Assembly: GCF_013387495.1 (NCBI RefSeq)
Contig: NZ_JABZEE010000073.1
Coordinates: 1 to 42,319, forward strand
DNA length: 42,319 nucleotides
Reading direction: 5' to 3'
DNA from: Streptomyces sp. PKU-EA00015
GTDB lineage: Bacteria > Actinomycetota > Actinomycetes > Streptomycetales > Streptomycetaceae
A program made the translations under genes and the position numbers. The notes under the pieces are model-generated. The model saw nothing but the letters and a program-made list of their open reading frames with translations. It ran no database searches and was not told the DNA's origin. Numbering within the stretch: position 1 is the first letter of the stretch; the number at the start of each line of letters is the position of its first letter. This document shows, in pieces, positions 21,362 through 30,315 of this stretch.

Positions 21362-21940
21362 TCAGTGATTGCTGCCGCGAGGTATCTGGTCCACCGGAGG
21401 CACCGGCAGCACGGTGTGCTGCGGGCGGTCAGGGTTGGTCATGCAGCCGGCGAACGGGCCATCGGCGGCGCGGAGCTGAGCAAGCATCGGGTCCAGGTGG
21501 TCCCGGTGCCACACGGACGGGCCGGTGAGCCCGCAGGTCTCCGGGTTGGTGAGTTCCTGCCAGGCCAGCCACGTGGCATGGAGCCGGGCGACGGCCGCAG
21601 GGTGCTCCCACCACTGCGCGCACCAGGTGGCCGAGGAGGAAACCTCACCGAAGTAGGTGGGTACCAGCAGGTCCCGCACCCACGCGGCCAGCGCGGAGAG
21701 TTCAGCGCCGTACTTGTCGCCGGGCAGCCACAGAATGAACGGCGGAGTCTTGGGCCTCTCCTTGTCTTTCCCGCTCTCGCCGTTGTCGCCCTGGCCGCCG
21801 CCGGAGGCGACAGCGGAAGCGAGCTGGTTCACCCTCTTGGTGTTGTCCTCCAGCTGAGAGGCGAACCCGTGGACAGTTGCTTTCAGGTCCTCGAAGTCCT
21901 CCGCCAGGACCTCAACGCTGGGGGCGGTTTCGTCGCTCAC
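21362..21940 (-). CDS. DUF4913 family protein, 192 aa
   Basis: The C-terminal part (FILWLPGDKYGAELSALAAWVRDLLVPTYFG...WCAQWWEHPAAVARLHATWLAWQELT...GPSVWHRDHLDPMLAQLRAADGPFAGC) matches the pattern known as DUF4913, found in Streptomyces plasmids and integrative elements next to VirD4-like genes. The N-terminus is a short coiled coil (EDLKATVHGFASQLEDNTKRVNQLASAV). Its ATG overlaps the stop of the coupling-protein gene by four bases. It is the last gene of the T4SS operon; it may assist substrate delivery, but this is inferred from position only. Confidence 0.8.
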   Translation of the reverse strand: MSDETAPSVEVLAEDFEDLKATVHGFASQLEDNTKRVNQLASAVASGGGQGDNGESGKDKERPKTPPFILWLPGDKYGAELSALAAWVRDLLVPTYFGEVSSSATWCAQWWEHPAAVARLHATWLAWQELTNPETCGLTGPSVWHRDHLDPMLAQLRAADGPFAGCMTNPDRPQHTVLPVPPVDQIPRGSNH

Positions 21941-23691
21941 GCGGAGATCACCTTCCGCGACGCCCGGGCGGCGATCTCCGCAATCTCTACCTGTGAATCG
22001 GCGGCCAGGTCGGCCGCATTCGGTTCGAGGTACCAGGGCCGCAGGCGGATCATGCCGACCCGCACGCCCGTCGCCAGTAGCAGCGCCCGCCCCTTGGGCA
22101 GCGCGCGGATCTCTGCGGCTTCCATGACCCGCTCGCGCCGTCGTGAGGTTGAGACGCTGCGACCGGTCGAGCCGTGCGAGACAGAGGTTTCACTGACCTT
22201 GTGCTCACCGACCAGGCGACTGACCTTCTCCGCGAATTCGGCATCGTCCAGACCCGAGCCCAGGGCCTTGATGGTGGCCGCCGACCACAGGGCATCCATG
22301 CCCGCCTCACCCCAGACGCGGACGCCCTGGCGGTAGCTCTGCAGGATGGTCACGGGGATGACACCGCGTGAGCCGAGATGTGAGTACAGGTCCGGCAGAT
22401 CCTCGATGCGGCACACGTTTGCTGCCTCATCGAGCACCGCGACCAGCGGGGCATCTAGCCGGCCACCAGCCCGCTCGGCCGCGACCATGGCCGCCCGCAG
22501 CACTGCGTCTGCCGTCGCCGCGATGACGCCGGCTGCGGAGCCGCCGCCGTCCTTGGAGAGCAGATACAGGGTGTCGCGCGAGCGTACGAAGTCGGCCGGG
22601 CGGAATTCCTTTGCCCGAGGGTCGGGGGTGACCCACGCGAGGGTCTCGGGGTCGAGGAGGCAGGCAACGCACTGCCGGGCCGTCTCGTAGATGCCGTCGC
22701 GGGTGTCGGCCGCGCCCGCCACGGTGGAGGCGAGCTGTTGCGCCAACGCCTCTTTCCCCGCCGCCTTGAGCGCGCTCACCGGGCCACGGTCGCTCGGCGT
22801 GGACAGCCAGGCCAGCACGTCCGCCACTGAGCCGCCGGAGACGGCCGCCGCGTGGAACAACGCGGTCAGCAGGTTCTTGGCCGCGCCCATCCAGAAGTCA
22901 CCGCGTGACTTCTCATCGGTGGTGGCCGCGATGAAGTGACTGGCGAGCCGCCCGGACCCCTCGATGGTGCGGGCTGAGTCGAGCATGTTCCACCACATCG
23001 CCCGCTCAGAATGGGTGATGGACTGGGGGTCGAGCAGCCACACCGCGCCCACGTCCAGGCGCCGGGTACGGGTGACCGCGAACACGTCCGGTTTGTTGCT
23101 GGTAAGCATCACCGCGCCCGGTGCCCGCAGCAGCGCCGGAACGGCGATCGAGGTGGACTTGCCAGAGCGCGGAGCCATGATGGCCAACAGCACGTCTTCC
23201 CAGCTCGCCCGCAGCTCAGGGCCGCGCGACGCGTCGAGGTTGCCGAGCAACACCCCAGTGTCGTCCGGCTTGATGTTCTCCTGACCCTTGAGCGAGGGAC
23301 GCAGCGCCCGGGCTCGGGCGGTCATAGCCTTGGGCGCGAGCGGGGCGAGGTCTCGCATGCCTGCCAGACCCGCGCGGTGCGAGAAGAACCGCCGCCAGAT
23401 GAGGAAGCCGGCCACGGCGAAACCGGCGGCGACGAGGACCAGGAGCACGGCCATGCCGACCCCGGCCGCCGTCGCGTGCCCGGGCCACAGTCGGCCGGGG
23501 CCGCCCGAGAGGAGGGCGAACGCCGACTTGATCGAGTACGCGGGCGGGGCCCAGCCGCCGCCGGCGAGGGCGACGCCGAGCGTTCCGCCGACGTAGGCCC
23601 CGGTGTACAGCACGGCGCCGCCGACGACGACGCCGAGGACCGCGAGCGGTGCCCCCGCCCCCGCCCCGGCGGTGTTGCTGGAGTCGGTCAT
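21937..23691 (-). CDS. VirD4/TraG-like coupling protein (T4CP), 584 aa
   Basis: Two membrane segments lie at the N-terminus, about residues 15-45 and 78-99. The ATPase domain has Walker A APRSGKST (173-180), Walker B LVAVLDEAANV (416-426), and a TraM-recognition-like region (GVIPVTILQSYRQGVRVWGEAGMDALWSAATIKALGSG). This protein connects the relaxosome to the secretion channel and powers DNA transfer at the membrane. It overlaps the VirB4 gene stop by ATGA. The length is usual for actinobacterial T4CPs. Together with the MOB_P-like relaxase it indicates single-strand transfer. Confidence 0.9.
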   Translation of the reverse strand: MTDSSNTAGAGAGAPLAVLGVVVGGAVLYTGAYVGGTLGVALAGGGWAPPAYSIKSAFALLSGGPGRLWPGHATAAGVGMAVLLVLVAAGFAVAGFLIWRRFFSHRAGLAGMRDLAPLAPKAMTARARALRPSLKGQENIKPDDTGVLLGNLDASRGPELRASWEDVLLAIMAPRSGKSTSIAVPALLRAPGAVMLTSNKPDVFAVTRTRRLDVGAVWLLDPQSITHSERAMWWNMLDSARTIEGSGRLASHFIAATTDEKSRGDFWMGAAKNLLTALFHAAAVSGGSVADVLAWLSTPSDRGPVSALKAAGKEALAQQLASTVAGAADTRDGIYETARQCVACLLDPETLAWVTPDPRAKEFRPADFVRSRDTLYLLSKDGGGSAAGVIAATADAVLRAAMVAAERAGGRLDAPLVAVLDEAANVCRIEDLPDLYSHLGSRGVIPVTILQSYRQGVRVWGEAGMDALWSAATIKALGSGLDDAEFAEKVSRLVGEHKVSETSVSHGSTGRSVSTSRRRERVMEAAEIRALPKGRALLLATGVRVGMIRLRPWYLEPNAADLAADSQVEIAEIAARASRKVISA

Positions 23692-25214
23692 GCCGCATCC
23701 CCCTTTTGGATCTTCTTGGACGGGTCGGTTTCGTACAGCCGCCGCTCTGCGTCAGTGAGCTGGAGCCGGACCGGGGTGCCCGGGCGGGTGCCGAGACGGA
23801 GCATGTACTTGCCCCGTCCGGGGTGAACCTGTCGGGTGCCGTCGAGGCCAGTTCCGGACGAGGACGACCACGATGCGATAAGGGCGATCTCCGCGTCTGT
23901 GAGCGGCCGTTGCGCCGAGACCCGTTCCAGCTCGCCGACGCTCAGCGCGCCGAGGATCATCGAGTCGCACCGGTCGATCATGCCCAGTGCCTTTGCGCGG
24001 TCCTGCGGCGTCGGCAACGACTCCGGGTCACGCAGCGAGTGCGTGATGAACAGCGTCACCTCATTACGCGCCCGGTTCAGGCGGGTCATGGAGTCGAAGG
24101 CGTCCACGATGCCGGGGCCGGCTCGCAGGGCCCGCCACATCTCATCCAGCGGCAGGACGAGGGGCGAGTTCATCAGTCCGACCGCGCGGGCCGAGTCGAT
24201 CGAGCTGTAGGCGAAGGCCCAAGTGGCCAGCAGACCCGCACTGACCACGTGATCACCGGCCGTCAGGAGGCTGGACAGGTCCACGGACAAGGCCGGGGCC
24301 GCCAGATCGAGCGGGGTGGTGGTCGGGCCGTCGAACAGGCCGGACAGCGGCCCGACGCACAGGTTCTCCAGCGCGTGCGTGACCCCGCGGACCAGTGCCT
24401 TGTAGTCGTCCTCCGTGTCCACCATGAGCTGTGCCCGCAGCTCTGCCGGCCCGTCCCGCAGCACCTTGACCACGTCGGGGATGATCGGGTCACCTTCCCC
24501 CACGTGCGCGGCCGTCACCAGTCGAATGGCGTGCTCGATGACGTTCCGCTCGGTGGGGTCGGGTCGCCGGTCCATTTCCGTGGTCAGCAGTGCGTGCAGC
24601 AGCTCGCTACGGCGACCGTTGATTTCGGACAGCAGCGCGGCCCGCTTCCCCGGTTCGAGGGTCGGCAGGATCTTGCGCAGGGGGCCGGAGTCGAGTGGGT
24701 TGATGCGGTCGAGGCCGCGCCCGATGCGGACGACCTGGCCGCCGAGCTCGCCGACGAGTTCGGCGTACTCGCCTTTCACGTCGCCCGGTACGACCAGCTT
24801 GTAGCCGTAGGCGTTGTAGACGAGGCAGATGCGCTTGGCGATGGCGGACTTGCCGACGCCCGGCTGAGCCATGATCCACACGCCCGGGTTGGTGACCAGG
24901 GAGCCGATCCACCCGGACGGGTCGAAGCAGACGAGTTCGTGTGTGAGTTGGTCGTATCCGATGGGGACGCCCTCGGGCGGCAGGCCGCCGCCGAGGACGA
25001 ACGGGTACAGGCCGGCGGTCTGCACCGTTGAACTGAGGTAGACCGAACCGGGGTCGAGGACGGCCGCACGGCCACGGCCGGCCCCCTTCCAGCCCCAGCG
25101 GGAGGCGATCACGGAGGGGTTGAGCCGCCAGGTAGGCTCGGGCGCGGTCGTCCCGGCGGTTACGCCCCGCCGGGACGACTCGGCCGCGCGGCCCGCAGTC
25201 TTGTTGCGCTTCAC
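23688..25214 (-). CDS. VirB4-like conjugation ATPase, 508 aa
   Basis: GTG 25214 follows AGGAAGG. Walker A is AQPGVGKSA (116-124), Walker B PLVLPLDEMW (351-360), and a helicase-like ITHSLRDP follows. The region between contains GDVKGEYAELVGELGGQVVRIGRGLDRINPLD, typical of actinobacterial VirB4/TraE-like ATPases, which work with the separately encoded SCO6880-type N-terminal partner. It energises assembly of the mating channel at the inner face of the membrane. It lies directly downstream of the SCO6880-like gene (11-nt gap) and overlaps the T4CP gene by 4 nt. Confidence 0.88.
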   Translation of the reverse strand: MKRNKTAGRAAESSRRGVTAGTTAPEPTWRLNPSVIASRWGWKGAGRGRAAVLDPGSVYLSSTVQTAGLYPFVLGGGLPPEGVPIGYDQLTHELVCFDPSGWIGSLVTNPGVWIMAQPGVGKSAIAKRICLVYNAYGYKLVVPGDVKGEYAELVGELGGQVVRIGRGLDRINPLDSGPLRKILPTLEPGKRAALLSEINGRRSELLHALLTTEMDRRPDPTERNVIEHAIRLVTAAHVGEGDPIIPDVVKVLRDGPAELRAQLMVDTEDDYKALVRGVTHALENLCVGPLSGLFDGPTTTPLDLAAPALSVDLSSLLTAGDHVVSAGLLATWAFAYSSIDSARAVGLMNSPLVLPLDEMWRALRAGPGIVDAFDSMTRLNRARNEVTLFITHSLRDPESLPTPQDRAKALGMIDRCDSMILGALSVGELERVSAQRPLTDAEIALIASWSSSSGTGLDGTRQVHPGRGKYMLRLGTRPGTPVRLQLTDAERRLYETDPSKKIQKGDAA

Positions 25215-25225
25215 GTCGTGCCTTC

Positions 25226-26671
25226 CTACAGCAGAGGATTGATGCCGACCGGGAGGCCGACGACCATCGCGGCGGACTGGCCGCCGAATGCCGGGCGGAA
25301 CCGCAGGCCGCCGGATGCGCGGGCCGCCTTGTCGATCTCGCGGCGAGCGGCGGGCAGATCTGCCGCATCGCTCACCGTGGTGGTGACGTAGATGGACCAC
25401 TGGACCATCCCGGCGCCGGTCGCTTCTTCGGCCGCCGTGCGCTCGGCGTGCTCGGCGTCGACCCGCTCGCGCCGTGTCGACGTGCGCTTGGTCCGCTGCC
25501 GGTACTCCGCCCGCGCCTCATTGGCGTTGACCTCCCGTTCCACCACGGCCTGTGCCTCATCCGTGGGCAGCACGCGGTACGCGAGAGTGACGCGCCGGGT
25601 GAATGCACCCGGGGCGAGCAGCTTCAAGAGCACGTCGTATGTGACGAGCTTGCGCGGCGCTTCCCGCAGCACGTACGAGACCGAGTGGTATCCGTCGTGC
25701 CGGTAGGTCTGCCAGTCGTCCTCAGAGGCGACCGGGCCGACCTCATGCCAGACGAGTTCTTGGATCTCATCGGCCGGGGCGTCCATGTCGGCGGGGACGA
25801 ATGCCCCGCGAACCAGACGCTTGATGTCCACGTCCGTCGCCCGCCGCAGCACGTCGACACCGGCCCCGGACAGGTCCACCGCGTCCAGAGCGCCGAGGGC
25901 GACCGCCGCGGCTTCCGCCGGCCCCTTGGGCCTTTCCGGGGACTGGGACGGGTCGATGACGAGCGACATCCAGGCAGCGAGTTGAGCGCTTGCCCGGGGA
26001 GCGCGGTCGACGAGCTCGCCGATCGCCTGGCGCGCGAGGCTCGGTGCGTTCGGGTCGAGACGGCCACGGACGTGATCGGACAGTGCAGCACCCGACGAGG
26101 GCGTGATCTGGAGGGTCACCGCGCCGACCTTCACGCCGTCCTCATCAGCGAGCCGGGCGAGCGCATCGCCCCAGGCGCTGACCTGTGACCGGACGGTGGC
26201 ACCGGACGCGAGGAGCGAGCCGGCCGGGTTCAGCAGCAGCGCGGCCGCCATGGTGCCGGTCCTTTGGTTCCACACCAGGCCGACCGGGCCCCGCCCGTCC
26301 GGCGACTCGGCGCGGACGAGCTTGGTCGGGGCCGCCATGCCCGGCAGGTCGAGCGCTTCCGGAGACGGCAGGAACACCGACCGGTAGGAGGTCTCGCCGC
26401 GCATGTGGGCCCAGGACCAGCGGGCCCGGCCGATCACGTACGACATCAGCGGCATGCCGTGCCGCTGCCACACCGTCAGCGCGATGACCGTCAGAGCGAT
26501 GGGGATGGTTACCGGCAGAGTGGCGATCGAGCCGCCCATGACGATGAGGAGGATCGGCGCCAGCAGGGCCCCGACCACGATCACGGTCTGAGGGGTGTTC
26601 AGGGATGCGATGCCCATGGACTTGCTGCGGCGCCAGCCGCCGTACAAGGGCTGTGACTCGGTGGTGGTCAT
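25226..26671 (-). CDS. SCO6880-like T4SS protein, 481 aa
   Basis: ATG 26671 follows GGAG, three bases after the previous stop. Two close membrane segments at about 28-47 and 50-67 (TVIVVGALLAPILLIVMG..., TIPIALTVIALTVW), in PrgI-like arrangement, are followed by a large soluble domain typical of the family named after S. coelicolor SCO6880: LVWNQRTGTMAAALLLNPAG, DALARLADEDGVKVGAVTLQ, VVEREVNANEARAEYRQRTKRTSTRRERVDAEHAERTAAEEATGAG. It has no Walker motifs and is thought to supply the VirB3/N-terminal VirB4 part of the channel. The neighbours fit. Confidence 0.85.
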   Translation of the reverse strand: MTTTESQPLYGGWRRSKSMGIASLNTPQTVIVVGALLAPILLIVMGGSIATLPVTIPIALTVIALTVWQRHGMPLMSYVIGRARWSWAHMRGETSYRSVFLPSPEALDLPGMAAPTKLVRAESPDGRGPVGLVWNQRTGTMAAALLLNPAGSLLASGATVRSQVSAWGDALARLADEDGVKVGAVTLQITPSSGAALSDHVRGRLDPNAPSLARQAIGELVDRAPRASAQLAAWMSLVIDPSQSPERPKGPAEAAAVALGALDAVDLSGAGVDVLRRATDVDIKRLVRGAFVPADMDAPADEIQELVWHEVGPVASEDDWQTYRHDGYHSVSYVLREAPRKLVTYDVLLKLLAPGAFTRRVTLAYRVLPTDEAQAVVEREVNANEARAEYRQRTKRTSTRRERVDAEHAERTAAEEATGAGMVQWSIYVTTTVSDAADLPAARREIDKAARASGGLRFRPAFGGQSAAMVVGLPVGINPLL

Positions 26672-26674
26672 GGT

Positions 26675-28189
26675 CTACTCCGTTCCGCCGACTGTGCCGC
26701 CGGCCTTTTGGACGGCCTGTTTGCCGGCTTCCGCCGCGACCAGGGCGACGGTCACCGGTCCGCCCGCGGCCGCCGTTGCGGTCGAGGCCGCCGCCGTTGA
26801 GCCGCCCGCCGCAGCTGCCTGGCCCGCACCGGCCGCAGCCGTGGCTCCCTCGGCCGCTGCGGCGCTCTTGCCGCCAGCCGCCGCCGCGCTGCCGCCCTGT
26901 TGAGGGACGCTGCCGGATGCGTGCTGAATTGCGCTGGACCCTTCGGAGTCGCCGCCGGCCGCCGGGCCCGAGCGGTCCATGTCGGCAGCGTGCTGAGCCG
27001 CCGACGTCGAGCCGCCGCCGCCACTGCCGCCACTGCCGCCGTCGCCGCCGGCACCGCCCATCTGCGCGGCCATCGCACCGCCGACCATGCTCAGCGCACC
27101 GCCCAGGCCGCCACCGGCCGCCACGGCGTTGCCCATCGACATGCCGAGCGGCGAGAAGAGGGCAAGAAGGCTCTTGAGGGCGATGATTGAAAGAGCGAGT
27201 GTCACCACACCGCGAACGAAATCGATGATTCCGTTCCCGTTGGCCATCTCGGTGAATCCCACGGAGATAATGAGAGCCGCCATAGGCTTGTACGTGATGA
27301 TCACCATGATTGCGGTGAAGAGGCGCGGGAGCCACTGCCGTGAACTGTCTCCGCCTACCTGCCCGGCACCGGCAATCGGCAGGAGCAACGCCTGAATGGG
27401 GATAGCCGCCTGACGGAGGAACAGCATCACGACCTGAATACCGCCGACAATCAGGGAGACGAACGCGACTGCCAGAAGCCCCATCGGATTCCCGATGGCC
27501 GGCAGCAGCATGACCGCCATGCGGTCGGGCACGTCATCCCCGCCGAACCCCACGTACAAGATGCTCTTGGTGAGTTGGTCGGACGCGATCAGCAGTGCGT
27601 CGATGATGCCCACTCCGGCAGCACTGACCAGCACGTTAATCATTAGCCCCTGAATGATCTGCGCCAGCGGTGCCCCCTTGCGCTGAATGATCATCTTGAT
27701 GCCCTGGAACATGACCAGGATGGTGGCGATTCCCGCGCCTATACCAACCATCAAAGCGTGCAGGCTCAATGATTTGGTTGGATCTTTCGGATCACCCAGA
27801 ACGCCGGAGTCCTTGACCTGTACCGAGTCGGTCATCAGCCACCAGCCGAAGCTGATACGCATGAACTCGCCGGTAAATTCGGCCATGGACTTGGCGGCAT
27901 CGCCGATCACGCTGTTTGCCAATGCCTTAGCCGGTGCACTAGCAGCGTCCTTGTGGAGACCTATGACCTTCTTAGCGCACTTTGCCTTTCCCTTCAGGTT
28001 GTCCGACAGGTCCAGGGTGGGCAGCAGTGCTTTACTGCACTGCTTGGTCGTTCCCCACCAGTCGAATGCGGGGACAGAGGCAGGGACAGCCGTTGCGGCC
28101 GGCGTCGCCACGGCCGCAGGGGCGCCCAGGCCGACGAGCAGCAGCAGCGTGCCGAACAGGATCGCCAGGCGTGACAGCCGGTGAGTCAC
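26675..28189 (-). CDS. VirB6/TrbL-like polytopic membrane protein, 504 aa
   Basis: GTG 28189 overlaps the VirB8-like stop (GTGA). A signal peptide is evident (LAILFGTLLLLVGLGAPAAVATPA). Hydrophobic segments follow at about 144-165, 178-202, 232-256, 262-275, 289-310 and 325-350. The C-terminal 135 residues are Gly/Ala/Ser-rich (GGAGGDGGSGGSGGGG..., AAAAEGATAAAGAGQAAAAGG) and probably disordered. This is the layout of VirB6/TrbL channel proteins in Gram-positive T4SS. Upstream in-frame codons to 28315 overlap the neighbour and are rejected. Confidence 0.85.
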   Translation of the reverse strand: MTHRLSRLAILFGTLLLLVGLGAPAAVATPAATAVPASVPAFDWWGTTKQCSKALLPTLDLSDNLKGKAKCAKKVIGLHKDAASAPAKALANSVIGDAAKSMAEFTGEFMRISFGWWLMTDSVQVKDSGVLGDPKDPTKSLSLHALMVGIGAGIATILVMFQGIKMIIQRKGAPLAQIIQGLMINVLVSAAGVGIIDALLIASDQLTKSILYVGFGGDDVPDRMAVMLLPAIGNPMGLLAVAFVSLIVGGIQVVMLFLRQAAIPIQALLLPIAGAGQVGGDSSRQWLPRLFTAIMVIITYKPMAALIISVGFTEMANGNGIIDFVRGVVTLALSIIALKSLLALFSPLGMSMGNAVAAGGGLGGALSMVGGAMAAQMGGAGGDGGSGGSGGGGSTSAAQHAADMDRSGPAAGGDSEGSSAIQHASGSVPQQGGSAAAAGGKSAAAAEGATAAAGAGQAAAAGGSTAAASTATAAAGGPVTVALVAAEAGKQAVQKAGGTVGGTE

Positions 28190-28953
28190 AGACGCTCCCC
28201 CTCCTGAATCGCCTTCCAACCGTCCAGGTTGAACCGTGCGGTTCCGATGTCCACCGGGTCCGGCAGGTTCTCGCTCGGAGGGGTCGGCTCGACCTTCCAG
28301 TCCCCCGACTCCCACACGGCGCGCGTCGGTGTGACGACGAGGTTCGTCGTCGACTTCTCACCGGTGCCGGCCGAGTAGGTGACGCGAAGGAGAATCAGAA
28401 GGTCCACGCTGTTTGACGTCTCGCGCTGCCACTGGACACCGATCGGCCAGGCGCTGAGCGTCGCGCCCTCAGGCACCGGGCCAGTCGCGGGGATACCCGC
28501 ATACTCGCGGTTCGCCTTAACCGATTCCTCGACCTGTGCGGCCATCTCGTCGCGGTATGCAGCGGCCGAGTAGGTGTTGATGCCCGCCCGCACCTGTGCT
28601 GCGTTCCACGAGTAGGCGTTGCGTGTCGCGGCCACGCCCGCCGCGGCGGCACCCTCGGGTGTGCGGGCGAACTTGATCGGCAGGTTTCCTGCCTTGCTCG
28701 TGCCGTCAGGCAGCTTGACGTACTCCTCAGGCGCCACGTAGCCGCCGTCATCGGGCAGAGTCTCGACAGGCTCGGGTTCGCCGGTCGCAGAGGTCCCCGG
28801 TGCCGGGCTGTTGCTGCTGTCGTTGTTGGTCGACCGGCCGCCGGTCACGGCAATGACCACGATGACGACGACGAGCACCACGATGATGCCGCCAAGGGCG
28901 AAGACCGCACGCCGCATGCGGCGCGCAGCCTGCTGTTGGATATCGAGTGTCAT
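28186..28953 (-). CDS. VirB8/TcpC-like conjugal transfer protein, 255 aa
   Basis: ATG 28953 follows GAGGAGG. One membrane segment at residues 15-37 (AVFALGGIIVVLVVVIVVIAV) is followed by a Ser/Pro linker and a soluble domain of about 170 residues with ATRNAYSWNAAQVRAGINTYSAAAYRDEMAAQVEE and LLILLRVTYSAGTGEKSTTNLVVTPTRAVWESGDWKV, the pattern of an NTF2-like VirB8/TcpC domain. It bridges membrane and wall-side parts of the channel. It overlaps the VirB6-like gene and lies 10 bases from the pilin-like gene. Confidence 0.8.
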   Translation of the reverse strand: MTLDIQQQAARRMRRAVFALGGIIVVLVVVIVVIAVTGGRSTNNDSSNSPAPGTSATGEPEPVETLPDDGGYVAPEEYVKLPDGTSKAGNLPIKFARTPEGAAAAGVAATRNAYSWNAAQVRAGINTYSAAAYRDEMAAQVEESVKANREYAGIPATGPVPEGATLSAWPIGVQWQRETSNSVDLLILLRVTYSAGTGEKSTTNLVVTPTRAVWESGDWKVEPTPPSENLPDPVDIGTARFNLDGWKAIQEGERL

Positions 28954-28963
28954 GCCAGCCTCC

Positions 28964-29281
28964 TCAGGTCACGATTCCGGGGACGACGCCGGCGGCGAGG
29001 GTGACGACGGACAGGCCGCCGAGTACCCAGAGCAGGCCGTTGGCGCCTTCGGCCGAAAGGTGAGAGCGGTTTCTACGGCCGACCATCATCATGATTCCGC
29101 AGGAGATGAGGCCGAGGATTCCGGCGCCGATGGCGAAGTACTTTGCCCAGCCGACCCATTCCGGCATCACGGATTCCATGCCGGGCGGGGACACCGGGGG
29201 CGCATCCCAGGCCGGCGGCTTGGGCGTCGGCTCCATGGGGGCCAGTGCCACCACGTCGGTGAGCGTGCTCAACAGATTCAT
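28964..29281 (-). CDS. Small two-TM pilin-like T4SS protein, 105 aa
   Basis: ATG 29281 follows AGGAGA. The sequence has a Pro-rich N-terminus (PTPKPPAWDAPPVSPPG) and two hydrophobic segments, about 47-67 (AKYFAIGAGILGLISCGIMMM) and 84-104 (LLWVLGGLSVVTLAAGVVPGI), separated by a basic turn RRNRSH. Size, topology and position next to VirB8/VirB6-like genes match the VirB2/TrbC-like small subunits of actinobacterial T4SS. Whether it forms a pilus is unknown. Confidence 0.75.
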   Translation of the reverse strand: MNLLSTLTDVVALAPMEPTPKPPAWDAPPVSPPGMESVMPEWVGWAKYFAIGAGILGLISCGIMMMVGRRNRSHLSAEGANGLLWVLGGLSVVTLAAGVVPGIVT

Positions 29282-29292
29282 GTGTGTTTCTC

Positions 29293-29760
29293 CTATTCAG
29301 GGAGCCCGAGTTGCCGCCGCAGTTTGCGGGCGGCTTTCCGTACTGCTCGGTGGTCGAGGGCTTCGGTGGGGCTGTCGACCTCTCTCAGTCCCACCAGGTA
29401 GGGCACTTGGGCGATGCCGAGGACGCGGGGCCGGATGGCCCGCATGCGGTACACCGCTGCTCGCGGGAGGGGCAGCGGGGCGTCTCGGACGATGACGAGG
29501 TGCGGCCGGGGCACCCCTGAGTGCCACCCGCCGATGAGGCGGACCGCTTCCTGCATCCCGTACGCAGTGGACCTGGCCACCACGAGCGGGATGAAATGTG
29601 GTGGCAGGTGCGAACCTCTATGGAGTTCCATGGTTCCGCCGCTACCGTCCGGGTCGAGCCATCGTGTGACGGTTGTGGTCCCGGCACCCCCGTGGGCGCC
29701 CAGCACCCCGAAGAACCTCGCCGGGGCGGTCAGATCGTGAACTCTCGTGCTCTTAAGCAT
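29293..29760 (-). CDS. DUF6668-like P-loop protein, 155 aa
   Basis: ATG 29760 is preceded by GGGGGTGAAG; an upstream in-frame start at 29787 would include the palindrome and is rejected. FFGVLGAHGGAGTTTVTRWLDP (about residues 16-37) resembles the deviant Walker A of ParA/MinD proteins, but the following switch regions are short and the protein is only 155 residues. The C-terminus is basic (HRAVRKAARKLRRQLGLPE). Such proteins accompany SCO6880-type T4SS clusters in Streptomyces. It is the first gene of the T4SS operon, divergent from the tandem-HTH regulator. Confidence 0.7.
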   Translation of the reverse strand: MLKSTRVHDLTAPARFFGVLGAHGGAGTTTVTRWLDPDGSGGTMELHRGSHLPPHFIPLVVARSTAYGMQEAVRLIGGWHSGVPRPHLVIVRDAPLPLPRAAVYRMRAIRPRVLGIAQVPYLVGLREVDSPTEALDHRAVRKAARKLRRQLGLPE

Positions 29761-29844
29761 GACTTCACCCCCGATACTGTATCTCACTCAAGCGTCACGC
29801 TACCATGACGGACTGTCATTGGGTACTTATATAAGCTGGGGTCC
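29761..29844. promoter_or_regulatory. Divergent promoter/operator region of T4SS and HTH genes
   Basis: The 84-bp gap holds an 11-bp palindrome GATACTGTATC (29773-29783), an inverted repeat ATGAC/GTCAT (29805-29809, 29815-29819) and TATATAAG at 29828-29835, a likely -10 box for the plus-strand gene. The HTH product of 29845 is the obvious candidate to bind here and to control both directions. Confidence 0.55.
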
Positions 29845-30315
29845 ATGAGTCCAACGAGCGGTGTGCCGACCTTCCGCCCTGATAGTTTGCGTCAGCAACG
29901 TCAAGCCCGGGGGCTGAGTGCCGAGGAACTGGCCGTATTGGCTGGAATTAGTCCCGAGACCGTGCGTCGAGCAGAGGCCGGAACGCGTCAACCTGGCGCG
30001 CGGGTCGTCGTTGCTCTCGCCCGGGCCCTTGGCAGCTCAGTGGATGAACTGGCCCCGCCAGCGGGCCGGTTGACGCTGAAGGAACTGCGGCAACGCTTGG
30101 GTCTCACGCAACGTGAGGTGGCGGCGCACGTGGGGGTGACAAGTCAGATGGTGAGTCGTGTGGAGGCTGGAATCTATGGGGTCAAGGAGCCGCGGAAGTG
30201 GGCCACGGCCTATGGCACCAGCGAACCGGAATGGATGACGGCCTGGTCTGAGGGAAGAGAGGGCCGACGCCAACGGATCAGGTCACGAACCAGGAGTGAC
30301 GGGGGGACAGAATGA
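29845..30315 (+). CDS. Tandem XRE-type HTH regulator, 156 aa
   Basis: Two Cro/C1-type helix-turn-helix domains are visible: residues about 15-69 (LRQQRQARGLSAEELAVLAGISPETVRRAEAGTRQPG...LGSSVDEL) and 76-112 (TLKELRQRLGLTQREVAAHVGVTSQMVSRVEAGIYG). Two DNA-binding domains in one chain suit an operator with two half-sites such as those at 29773 and 29805. The stop overlaps the ATG of the SLT-NlpC/P60 gene. It is the likely switch of conjugation gene expression (inference). Confidence 0.8.
   Translation: MSPTSGVPTFRPDSLRQQRQARGLSAEELAVLAGISPETVRRAEAGTRQPGARVVVALARALGSSVDELAPPAGRLTLKELRQRLGLTQREVAAHVGVTSQMVSRVEAGIYGVKEPRKWATAYGTSEPEWMTAWSEGREGRRQRIRSRTRSDGGTE

Noticed and set aside
23649..25031. 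Long plus-strand frame opposite the VirB4 and T4CP genes
   Set aside because: The minus strand carries clear Walker motifs and coupled starts; the plus frame has no recognisable domain.
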